Positions 44,349-55,725 of a DNA stretch of 64,000 nucleotides are shown here, piece by piece. Under the pieces are notes generated by a model. It worked only from the letters and a program-made list of their open reading frames with translations. It ran no database searches and had not been told where the DNA came from. The first letter of the stretch is position 1, and each line of letters starts with the position of its first letter. This DNA is from Erigeron canadensis (Eukaryota > Streptophyta > Magnoliopsida > Asterales > Asteraceae). Both the position numbers and the translations under genes were made by a program. The stretch lies in the NCBI RefSeq assembly GCF_010389155.1, contig NC_057762.1, positions 7,799,513 to 7,863,512 on the forward strand, given 5' to 3'.

Positions 44349-47300
44349 TAAAATTACCCAAATAACCCCTTTTTTTTCATTTTTCTATGTCGACTGCAAA
44401 TCATTGTCACAAGTGATATAGCTTATTCGACCCTCTTTGTGTTCACACTATAGATAAGGTTTTCGGTGTAGTTCTTTTGATAGTTTCACCGTATGAGAAC
44501 TTAACAAATCGCTCTTTAATAAAGCATGGTTCCTTAATATTAAGTTCTTTTAAAAAGTTGTCAACTGACAGCCTCACCCTTTGCTTCAAAAAAAAATTCC
44601 GTGTCTGTCTCTCAAAAAAAACAAAAAAAAAAAAACACTCAAACATAGAATTTATCTTTGTTTCTTTGTTCCTAATATTAAGGTTAAATTAAGATTAATA
44701 AACGGGAGATTTCTTCTCCAAAAATTCCTGCATTCCATATTCCAAAGATCCTCATTCCCAAATATCAAATAAGAGTTCGAAGATTAAGAATAAATGAAAA
44801 ATTTCTTATAATCAGGTCTCATTCCTTTTCAACAAGCTGATTATGGGTCTTTGATATAACCGGGTCTCATTTTATTTCAGGTATTCTTTCTATTTGAATT
44901 CATTCTATTTCAGGTATTCTCTCTATTTCATTTTAGGTTTTTTTAAAAAGATTTCTTCTGTTCTTATAATTGGAGTTCAGCTCACCAGGTGTTTGATTAA
45001 ATGCCTCAATGAAGTTTATTATATTAAAAGTTTATATGTATATTTATCAAAACCATGACTTTTAGTTTTGATTCTGATTGATGGGTTTTAATCTATGTGA
45101 TTGATGGGTTTTAATCGTTGTTGTTGTATGGTTCTAAATGTGTTACTTTTAAGTCTTCTAATCTACGGTTTGCGGTCAGATCACTAAAAAGTTGATGCCC
45201 ATATTAAATTTTTATGTTATCGTAGTTATGTAAATGAAGCAGAATTATCTCAGGTTATTAAATTTGTAAATAACTAGAAGTAGCAGCTAGATGATAATTT
45301 ATTATATACTTATATAGTTATATATAGTTATATTAGTAGTCTAATGTAGAAACCTTTGTGTTATTCTTTTATAATGTTATCATGTTGATATGTTGTGGTC
45401 ATCGCTTACTTTGCCGTACCTTGAAAATTCGTAAGAGGGTCAAGAAAGGTTAACTTTGCATAGTAATCTGTAATATAATACATTCGAGGAGTAATGATGT
45501 GTAGCTTTCTACTCTACTAATTATAAAGTTGAATTGGTTATGCGGCTTAATAATTGTCTTTTCTCTTCTATTTTATTTTTTTTGCATCATGCATCGATAT
45601 TTTCTTAGTGCTAAATATAACGTTTCAAGTCTCTATTGTTTTCCGTGTGCTTGAGCCTTTCTATAGAACTTAGAGTTCATGTTGCTGATAGGAAATGGAG
45701 AACCATGAAGTTTCGTTTCTTTGTGCCGAAACACATTCTGTCTATCTGTCAATCTGTACAGATTTTTATGTTGTAACATTAGTTGGGGCATGTGAGGTTA
45801 ATATTTCTATATTGGTTGTGTTTTACAACTGTTTTAGGCTTTTTGCTAAACTGGATGAGGCTAAGAAGCTTGAATCCAGTGTTGATTATTCGGTGCTGGT
45901 TTTGGTAAAGACTAAAGAGTAACAAGGGTTATGTTGAATTAGCTTATCAAATGGATGGTAATATTTTACAATATGACTTTTTGAGGGTAAAAGCCCGACA
46001 TAGGTGATTTGCTCCTTATAATCAAATACAAGATATCTTGCCCAACCCTAACCTTTTTCTCACCTTTTTCTTACTGTCACATCAACGCCAAATCATCTTT
46101 TTCTCATTTCATATTCCAGAAAATACTAATACTAACCATACCTTTTTTCTCACCCCTTTCTTAATTATTTTATTATTAAATAAAACAATTATAGAACCAA
46201 CAAATTCTCTTTTCTTTTAGTTTGACCCCACCCCATTCCTCACCTCCATTTTCTGGGATTTTCTCACTAGAAAACTAATGGATTTTTTCTTGAGAAAATG
46301 GTTTAAAAAACATGCTTGCCAATTGTGTCTTCAGAAAATAAGTGAGAAAATTGGTGAAAAAACATGCGTTGGGATAGGCCTAAGGTGCTCGAAATTCTTG
46401 AATGAACCAATGCCTGAAGCTTCATATAATGCAAGGAATGAGAATTAAAGCTTTTTAATTTTCAAACTCTTACTACAAATTGGTAGGCATGGTGCTTTTT
46501 TTTTTGATGGATCAAAAACCAGAGGAGACGGACATTTGTTGAGTAAGTTTTTACATTGAGACATTACCTAGGTATCTAAATTGAAAAAGTTGTAAAGGTG
46601 TGTATTGCTTCTTCTAAGTGAATTGTGTTGATTACTTGTAATAGGTATGGAATGTACTTGGGTTGGTAGTAAAAAACCCGCTAACGCTTTTTTGCCCAAT
46701 GATTAAAGTGCTCTATAATAATAATTTCATTAAAGTCATGTTAGTTTCACACTTAAAGTATGTATATATAGTCATGTGAAAGTGGTATTAAGAATTGTCT
46801 TACGGAAAAAGTGTCCTTTAGTACTATATGTTCGAGCTACCTACATATATAATACTCTAATACGATTAGAAAGAACACTTTCATATCTTGATAGAAAAGA
46901 AATCATTTTTAAATATAGTTTGGCCAACTATAAAAGGATTTCGTCGTATATCCATCTTTGTATATCAGTTCGTGATGATACGATATAAATGTATGATTAA
47001 CTCTTTCCGGTACATAGTTCTTTCCAACGTATATGCTCGAATGCTTGGATAATGCGAGAAGTACATGGAAGTGCAGGAAAACGATGTAGGAAAAAGAAAC
47101 AGCCAAGGTGTGATAGAGTTACAGGAAAGATATGTATGGTTTTGTGATAAATATGTCATATTTTGAATCAAATCTTATGAAAAATTAGTTATGATATTCC
47201 AATGCATTTGAAGAAGACAATTAGAACCTCACCTAAAGATATGGACTATGTGTCAAAGGATAATTTGAAAATCTTTCACATCACAGATTTAATGAACATT

Positions 47301-47789
47301 TATAAATTATAAAGGATATTTATAATACGTACATTAGAGTATATTGTATCTTTCATTTTTACTTCAGCTACTACGACAACATGTTACATAAACTAGAATT
47401 TTCCAATAACTTTGGATGCTACACATCATAAATTGGAAAAATCTCATATGAATTACTATAAAACCGAGTCATGAGCAAAATCCCATCATAGGTGATTTAT
47501 TATCTTTATATCAAGTCTTCTACACGTACAAAACAATATAATTTAGATTCATTTTTATAAATAACTTTTGGTTTTAAAATTTTAATTAAATCCAGATTAA
47601 AAACGATTTGAGAGTACTCAATGGTTAAAAATTTGAGTATATTTTGCTACTCAATCCCGAGTAATCATCCGGGTTGATTAGTTAGTATTTTATTATTTTA
47701 GAGTATTGCTTCGTAGAGACTATGGGTATGCTATGAGATTAAAATATCAGATGCCTTAAGATGGTGCAACATGGTTAAAGGACACACTG
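44349..47789. other. AT-rich intergenic DNA
   Basis: Short open frames (45695-45922, 46776-46988) show no domain. A direct repeat GTATTCT(T/C)TCTATTT occurs near 44880-44935. 46230-46385 has CTCACTAG/GAGAAAATGG-type inverted words, possibly an old MITE. No gene supported. Confidence 0.4.
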
Positions 47790-47797
47790 GCACAAAC

Positions 47798-48092
47798 TAG
47801 GGATGTACAAATGACCCGACCTGACCCGCGAAAACCTGGCCCGGCCCGCGACCCGCGAATGCATGAAAATCGAAACCGTGATCCGGCCCGTGAAGGTCCG
47901 GGCCGGTTCGGTTCGGGTACGGGCTGGTCGCGGGCAAGTTACGGGTTTCCTTCACTTTTTTTCGGTTTTTGCCTTCGTGTGACCCGTGACCCGCAAAAAC
48001 CACAAATGCGTGACCCGTGACCCGGCCCGTTTGGGATTCGGGCGGGTCGGTTCCAGATCGGGCGCGGATCAACGGTTTTTTTCTCATCCCCA
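47798..48092. mobile_element. GC-rich hAT-like MITE with (ACCCG)n words
   Basis: 295 bp with TAGGGATG and CATCCCCA ends, flanked by near-identical 8-mers GCACAAAC (47790-47797) and ACACAAAC (48093-48100). The inside is dense in GACCCG, CCCGGCCCG and their complements, giving a strongly GC-rich island. Open frames across it on both strands are due to composition. Confidence 0.7.
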
Positions 48093-48100
48093 ACACAAAC

Positions 48101-49706
48101 AATAGAACCTATAGATACAATTATGCCTACGATGGCGATGATCAAACTTAAACATACATATGGGTCAACTTTAGGCCTTTTAAATTTCTTCTCTTATTTG
48201 CCATGTATTTTTGTTCTTACGATTATATTTTTCATCATGTACATATTAGGCCTTTTAAATAACTCCTTATGTTTTTTCTAGTAAAATACATCTCATGCCC
48301 ATTAATGTAATTATACAATATTCTTTTGCAGCCCTAGCCTTTAGGGCCAGCTTCTAGTTCTAGCCCCAACCCTTAATTCCAACCTGAGGCTTTAGCTCCA
48401 ACTATTTTTACCAAGCATTTCTATTTCTATATATATATAATTCTCTATCTTAAAGGGATGATGTGGCATATCTCTGGTGTCGCCACATCATATTTTTCTT
48501 ACATGACATTCATATGTTAATCATCTACTAGAACGTGACAAATAATCATCCAGACACATTTACATGAGTTCAACTCTCGATCACTTTATAAAAAATTAAA
48601 TTGACGATGATTGGGGTTTGAACCAACTATCTCAATTTCTTATGGAAGATATCACAACCACTTCATCTAAGAAAGTTATTACGTAAATTTCTTAAACTTT
48701 CATAGATAACTATTGATATGTTAACCCACTTTTCTTAATTTGCCAAACATATCACGACAATCCTTATATTATATAAATCTCTCTTCAAATATTGTTAAGT
48801 TAATGCCTATGGAAAACTTAAAAATCTCTACAATATTTCTCCATACAAAGTCTACTCCATCTCATTCTCTCTAATATAATCGGTGAGTTACCCCATCTCT
48901 CACTATCGCTCTTCTTCGTCTCATTCTCTTCAACATAATCCATCTCCGAATCAGTATTATGGATTATTTGTTCTTCATCATCAAGGAAATCACTAAAACA
49001 ATCACAGTGGAAAAAATAGACTTTTTGTTATCCACTTTCATCAGTGTTGTCTCCATGTGATTTCAGATTGCATAAGGATATGGCCCAATAATTAAACTGC
49101 AATTGCATTTTCGGTGAGCTTCATTATCATTCTGTTGATTTGATAAACATATATTTTTGAATTTGCTTTAGTTTTTTCAAAATATATCATCAACATTCAA
49201 TTCGAATGTTAAGAAAAGGGACCAAATTTGTTGGTAAAGGCGTAACCGTTCGTGATTGTTGTGTGATAAAGCAGTTACTTAGTCTATGTTTGTGGGTTTG
49301 TTTTGAATGAGTAATATTGATAATATTCTTTTCAGTAATCATGGAAATGAATATTTTAGGCTTTTCGTTTGTAGGTTAGAAGATATACATCTATTTTATA
49401 TTACAACCTTTGCAGATTGTTACATATTGTTTTTCAAGATGCTAGATTCCAATTCCAGTAACCATAGATCCATATCATCTTCTTTATTGCTTGATATTCT
49501 GAACCTGCTGTCATGTTTGGGACATTTGTTGGGGGTCATATTTTGTTCTTTAAGAGCGTTTATCTTAGACTGCACAATGCCTTGGGTCTGTGGTTGCTTG
49601 CTTGCTTCTATAGTTTGCAACAGGTGGCTTGGTAAGGATGTGAAAAAAAAATTTACCCACCAACGATCAAGAGTAGAAGTGGGAATATGGGGTAGGTTGG
49701 GTAACG
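48101..49706. other. Intergenic DNA with a Helitron-like 5' segment
   Basis: 48430-48540 (CTATCTTAAAGGGATGATGT and GCCACATCATATTTTTCTTA) resembles the Helitron-like openings at 5468 and 6145. A frame at 49307-49717 (136 codons) and an antisense frame at 49420-49743 have no known domain. Nothing else recognised. Confidence 0.35.
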
Positions 49707-50078
49707 AGTTGATATAAAACACAACCCAAATCAACTCATTCATAATTTAAATGGTCAAAGTTATCACATCTAATCAGATATTATGAGATATAGACTAAAG
49801 CAATATTGCCGCAATGAAACACTAGTTTCACTTATTTGGAATTTGTGCCAGAAACTTTAGCTTTTGCTCTTGCGTCGGTGTGTAGGTGAATGGAACGCAG
49901 TGGTGTTTGAGATAATGATGACTTTTGAATTGGGCTGCACAGTTTACGCAACACCAGTTGATCCTAAGAAGGGAGATTTGGGAATTATTGCAGCAATCGC
50001 AATTGGTTTCATAGTGGGTGCTAAACATCATAGCTGGCGGTGCGTTTACTGGAGCATCCCCGAACCCTGTGGTGATGA
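49707..50078 (+). pseudogene. Tonoplast intrinsic protein (TIP aquaporin) fragment, copy 1
   Basis: After an intron-like lead, the sequence at 49850-50076 encodes the middle of a TIP water channel: [40 protein letters not shown], then, after a 1-bp insertion, A-G-G-..[10 protein letters not shown]. The second pore motif, normally NPA, reads NPV. Stops and frame changes precede it. The copy breaks off after NPVV at about 50078. A near-identical stretch with the same upstream flank is at 53036-53411, so this is a direct duplication about 3.3 kb away. Confidence 0.82.
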
Positions 50079-53035
50079 CCTCAAGTATCAATATTGTCAA
50101 AGGTAATTTCATTATCATTATTGATTACCATTAATTCATCTTAACCTATACGGAAATATGGCAATCTCAACCCAGTTATGTATAAATGACTTTTTTGAGT
50201 TATTCTTTGTTTACATTAGGTCAGAAGGGTTGAGAATATTAAAACTGAAACAGATGGAATGGGTCAAATGAGCAAGTCACTGAAGGTGGATACAGATGAA
50301 TATATGATATAAAATCATAAAATAATTTGATATTAATGAAATATATATTTTATGCTTACAGAAAGATGTAATTTATGTGCAAAAAAGATTTGATTTTGTT
50401 CTTTTTTTTACTTGGTTATCCAAAATCACATACATCTATATATTATTTTGGTAAAATTTTGATTATTTGGAATCGTAGATTTTATTAAGACTGGGATTTA
50501 AGGGCATTTGTATTTGTAAGATATAAGTATGCAGATGGGTCACAAAAGGTGGTCTAAATACTTGATGGTAAAGGTTTTTGATTTTTTTTAATCATATTAT
50601 GATTCCTTATTTATCAAAAGTTAATTATTGATATCTGCAAATCATATTTTTATGCATCAATTATATGTCAAAACCAAAAGTTTGTGACAGAATCTGATCC
50701 AACCTTTAAAATTACACGTATTAACCTATTTTGACTGGTTACCAATCCACCCAAGCCACCCATCTTGCTACCTCTATGCTTTTTTTGATTGATTTGTGTT
50801 CTTTTTTTTTTGTTGGTTATGTATTATATTTGAACATGTTTCATGAAGTTTAATGAGCAGGTCCATAAATTTTTTTAAGCAACTTGTCGATTTTAAATAT
50901 AAAGTACATTGCTTGACTATAGATCATGATATACCTCACTTCCGTTAGTTGAAGACGTAAATGAAAAAGCTAACTACGAAGTGCTTATCTAAAATGATAC
51001 ATGGATTGCTTAAATTATGGGTTGGGGTGGGATGTTGAACAAATGTGAGTCATTATTTATTTTTAATGATGTTGAAAAAAGATTATTAATTTATTGTTAG
51101 TTGGGTTTGATCCGATCAGATTCTACAAGTGTTCTGAAGAAAAAAGAACAGTGACAATGTTTTTAAGAATGTTTGGAAGGCCAGAGCAAGAAACTGATAG
51201 TGCCTTAGATAAATTAAATGAGGTACCTTTTTTAATATACATTTTATTTAAAGATTTACTTCATTTGTTTGTTTTATGTGGTGATGATATTGTTGTATGT
51301 TGATGTTTATGGGAACTTAAAAATTTTGTTTATTTTTTGCAATTTCTATATATATGTGGAAATAGTTTTTCTTACTAAAAGAACGTAACATGACGCTATG
51401 TTTGATTGTTTAGATTTTGCGAATGAGTGGTCTTTTTAGAATGCAGTATTGAAAACCGTTGAATAATAGTATGAAGTAAAGGTTTTTTGGGGTTCATTTA
51501 TCATTTTGATTGTTTCATTGTATCGTATTTGTGTATTTGTCTATTAGGTTATTAACGTTTTGACAAGAGAAAAGGTTTGTATGATCGTTTGAGAATTAGG
51601 ATAGATATGAATTACGGGCAGTTATTATTTACTTTTAATATGTTCTTATGTACAAGTATATTTAGGTATACATATACTAAGAACAGAAACATGACACATA
51701 ATTATTATAATTTTTTGGTTAAAGGATAAGTCCATAAAAGATGAGTAAGTGGTTTCTAAATGATGTAACATATATACAGGGTTGGATACTTGGATATTGG
51801 AATTGGCTGTAAAGTCATGCCCTAAGAATTGAGGCATGTCACCGTGGTCATGGTGTGAATCTCTTACCACTTTTGCACATATACGATCTATTTAGATGGA
51901 AAAGTTATTTATGGAGGTTCTTTTCATGAATGGTAAGATTTATGTTTTAGTTTAATATTTATGGTCTATTACCAGGTCGTCTTTTTAAGTGCATAATGGG
52001 CAATATGGAAAGAATATTTAATAATGTTAAATGTCTTTGTACTTAACATGTATAGATGAGTTAATTAGGCTTAGCTCAAGACCATTCCTTGACCTGACCT
52101 GAACTGTCTTGGAAAATGCTTAAGCCCAAATAGTAGTCTATAGCTCAACTTGACTTGATGTCCAAATAGCAGTCAAAATCCCAGCTTGATTAGACCTTCT
52201 TTGGTTTTCGCAACATTCGAAATCTCAGCCCGAAATCAATTTAGCTCGCTCAATATATAGCTTCATAGTATCCAGTTTGTAGCTAGCACAATATGTAACT
52301 CTTTAACTGTATGATTTTTGATTTTTTTTTCTATGCACTACTTGGTATTCATTATCCTTGGTTCTCTGATTTGATCGGGTAACAAACGGAAGTGATTTGT
52401 TAAAATTAGTAATAATGATTTAGTTGAGGATGTGTAAATTAGATTGAATAGTATTCCGAAAATGATGAAGTGATACTATCTTTAGAAAAATGCTATATGT
52501 ATACTAGAAACAGATTTTTAATAGTGATTTGCTATTTATGAGATAAAGCTACAAAGTTTTGAATGTAATTATAGGCGCATAAAAAAGGGGTCAATCATGA
52601 CTAGCTGAATGTAGAATTATCCAAGGAATTGCAAGACGCATGAAGTGTCAAAGTTGTGACTTGCAGGAATTGTCTATTTAGTTCTGGGTCTCGAAAAGAT
52701 AGTAGTTATTTTTTAACCTTTTTGCCCCCCTTAAATTTAAATTTTGTAAATGATATAAGGTTTGGTTCGTGTGTGGATTTCTTTCGTGTATTCATTAAAA
52801 TGGGTTATGTTAGTCATTTTTAACTGTTCCTAAGATTTGTTTTTTTTTTTTTTTTGCAGATAGGAGGCTTCAAGTCTGGATGGCATGGATATGTGATTAG
52901 TCGGATCAAATTTGCTCGATCTTGTAACTTTCTTGAGATATAACAACGTTAATCACAAGTTAATATTGGTTTGTAACTTTATTGGTTTCTTAATGTTGAT
53001 ATTTCAAATCATTGATCATATCATTAAACTGGGTC
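50079..53035. other. Spacer with two exon-like pieces of unknown origin
   Basis: 51103-51221 opens after TTATTGTTAG and closes before GTACCT, encoding VGFDPIRFYKCSEEKRTVT and FLRMFGRPEQE. 52861-52920, after a long T-tract and GCAG, encodes IGGFKSGWHGYVISRIKFA. Both have exon-like borders on the plus strand, but I recognise neither gene. The rest is AT-rich with no feature. Confidence 0.35.
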
Positions 53036-53555
53036 AAGTTGATATAAAACACAACCCAAATCAACTCATTCATAATTTAAATGGTCAAAGTTATCACATC
53101 TAAACAGATATTATGAGATATAGACTACAGCAATACTACCGCAATGAAACACTGATTTCACTTATTTGGAATTTGTGCAGGAAACTTTAGCTTTTGCTCT
53201 TGCGTCGGTGTGTAGGTGAACGGAACGCAGTGGTGTTTGAGATAGTGATGACGTTTGAACTGGGCTGCACAGTTTACGCAACACTAGTTCATTCCTAAGA
53301 AGGGAGATTTGGGAATTATTGCAGCAATCGCAATTGGTTTCATAGTGGGTGCTAAACATCATAGCTGGCGGTGTATTTACTGGAGCATCCCTGAACCCTG
53401 TGGTGTTCTTTGGCCCGACTGTGGTCAGCTGGACCTGGGACAGCCCCTTGGTCTACTATCTAGGCCCATTGGTAGGTGTGGATTTAGCTTCACTAATCGA
53501 TGAGGTCATTTTATTTGGCTCGAGTACTCATGAGCCACTCTCAACCACAGATTAA
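53036..53555 (+). pseudogene. Tonoplast intrinsic protein (TIP aquaporin) fragment, copy 2
   Basis: It repeats copy 1 (49707-50078) from AGTTGATATAAAACACAACC through the pore region and then continues to the natural C-terminus: FFGPTVVSWTWDSPLVYYLG, PLVGVDLASLIDEVILFG and the TIP-like tail STHEPLSTTD before a stop at 53553-53555. An acceptor-like TTTGTGCAG at 53172-53180 precedes the exon. The second pore motif is NPV instead of NPA (ASLNPVV). A 1-bp insertion in the GAN-IIAGG segment and earlier frame changes make it non-functional. The first half of the channel is absent. Confidence 0.85.
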
Positions 53556-54040
53556 TAAGAATGAAGATATCGCTCTCACACAGCCAAATGGGTAGTGAAT
53601 GATGGTCTTAAATTATTGTTGATGTTTGTGGGGTGTTATGGAAGTTACATGTTTTTAAGTTGTAGTACCGGGGCTAGGGTTCTCTCCATTACCCTTTAAA
53701 TATGATTTATATGACGAAGTTTCAAAGGCGCATAGTTGAATGCCATCTAGCCAAAAGATACTGGCAAGTTTAGTTAAATTTTGACATGGTGCAAGCTGCT
53801 AAATTTTCCAAATGGTATGTCTATTTTCTTCACTATTACTGTATGTTATGATGGGTTAGTACAATGTTATATTCACCAGCTTGACCCATAACTTTTTAAG
53901 CTTATTTATTTGACCCGTTTAAGATTGACCACAACTTCAATCAACTGTTGAAGTAACCAGCTAAAGTTTTTAACGCTAATGTCACCTTCTTATATCAACT
54001 TCACTTAGTAGGAAGGTCCTGTGGGTTCTTTAGCAACTAA

Positions 54041-54258
54041 CTTTGTTCTTCCAGGATGGTGATTCAAACAACGACAATGATGATGATCTTGAATCAGAGA
54101 GTGTTACTGAATACAAGAGTTTGATCGACATACATGCTGGAAAGGGAAAGGATGGTTTAGATGAAAGGCTAAAAGTAGATACTAATAAAGTAAGATGTCT
54201 TAGCTTAAGTGAACACGTTCTTGAGAAGGCAGCAGAAACTGATGGCCCACATATTGTC
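54041..54258 (+). other. Exon-like piece of an unknown gene
   Basis: Flanked by TTCTTCCAG and by CAG/GTATTAG. It encodes an acidic stretch (GDSNNDNDDDLESESVTEYK) then VRCLSLSEHVLEKAAETDG. The composition is protein-like and the frame open, but I cannot name it. It lies 300 bp before the potassium transporter exons; whether it belongs with them is unknown. Confidence 0.4.
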
Positions 54259-54555
54259 AGGTATTAGATACTTTGTCAATCACTATTGGTATAAAATATG
54301 ATTTGGGATTTCACAAAAATCAATCAAATATATCAATCACATGTGATTTAGTTGGTGTCATATCTTTAGTGCTGTAAAATGAACCCCACAGTGAATATGT
54401 CCTAAAAAGTTTTATTCATTGATTTATAGTTATTTTATTATGTATGATGGTTCAGTTAGTGACAAGTGATGCTACATGATTCTGAATAAGTAAATTTTTG
54501 CTGGAATTTTGTTTTCATAGTACTAAGATGTTCATAATTGTATGTTTGGAATTAG

Positions 54556-55725
54556 GGTAAGAATAAATGGGCCACTCTATCGCTTGCTTACAAGTCAGTA
54601 GGAGTTATGTTTGGAGGGCTTGTGACTTCACCGCTTTATGTGTACCCTTCAATGGCATTAAAGTCTCCAACTGAAGAAGCCTATTTGGGAATCTACTGCA
54701 TCATGTTCTGGACTCTTAGTTTAATTGGTGTTGTCAAGTATGCTTGTATAGCTTTGAAAGCTGATGATCAGGGTGAAGGTATGTATGTTATACTCATTAT
54801 GACATCTTATATATGTATATGTATGATATGTATGTATCTATAGCTTTCAAAGCACCTCAACTTCCTACAGTTTTTCGTTATGTACTTTAAGGTAGGAGAA
54901 TTGTGACATGTGAATGATGTGCTCTGCAGGTGGTACATATGCTCTATATTCACTACTTTGCAGGCATATGAACATTGGAGCCATTACTTCGACTGGTGTC
55001 AGTTCACCATCACGTCGTTCACATGATAATAGTTTGCATCAAAGCTTTAAAAAGTCAAGTAGACTTGGGATGTTTATTGAGAGGAGTCTGATTGCTAGTA
55101 GGATTTTATTTTTCATAGCAATACTCGGCATGTGTATGTTAATCGGTGATGGAATACTCACCCATGCTATCTCAGGTTTGCATTCATATACCTCTATCAT
55201 ATACCCACGAGAAAGATATAAAAGTTATTTTCCCATAGAATTAAGGGTGCCACGTTACATCTTAATATCTTATAAAGACCTATGTTTTTTCTCCCTTCCA
55301 AAATTGTACAGTGTTGTCAGCAATGGAGGGCATCAGGGTTCGTTTTCCAAAGTTCAGCAAATGTAAGTTCAAAGGCATTCATATATTTATTTTTAATGGA
55401 GTACATTTTTTACATTAATAAAGTGCTTCAACTATATTTATGCTTTTTGCAACCAAATTTTCAGCTCTGGTAGAAGCCCTCTCTGCAGCAGTTCTTATTG
55501 TTTTGTTTTTGCTACAAAAGTATGGTACTGCACGAGTAAGCTTTCTGTTCTCCCCCATCATGGGTGCGTGGATGTTGACTACTCCCCTTATTGGTATTTA
55601 CAATATCATATGTCATTACCCTATAATTTTAATGGCAATATCACCCCATTACATATTCCAGTTCTTCTCGAGGAATGGTCATGAGGGCTGGTTGTTGCTT
55701 AATGATATGTTCCTGTGCATAATAG
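54556..55725 (+). pseudogene. HAK/KUP/KT potassium transporter, internal exons only
   Basis: Members of this family carry potassium across plant membranes. Four exons keep frame and GT-AG borders: 54556-54778, 54930-55175, 55312-55362, 55465-55725, about 260 residues in all. They encode LAYKSVGVMFGGLVTSPLYV (first membrane helix and loop), ALKADDQGEGGTYALYSLLC, GMCMLIGDGILTHAIS, VLSAMEGIRVRFPKFSK and SFLFSPIMGAWMLTT, ending at a natural exon border (FLCIIG). GGLVTSPLYVYPSM resembles the KUP3/KUP4 (TRH1) branch from memory. The start of the protein and everything after roughly residue 340 of the usual 750-860 are missing downstream. THAIS replaces the common TPAIS. It is a fragment, not a working transporter. 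Confidence 0.88.

Noticed and set aside
47797..48145. Overlapping open frames on both strands
   Set aside because: They are produced by ACCCG/CGGGT repeat words within the GC-rich MITE.
49307..49743. Gene on either strand (136 and 107 codons)
   Set aside because: Overlapping frames with no domain, no clear start context and no splice partners that I could find.
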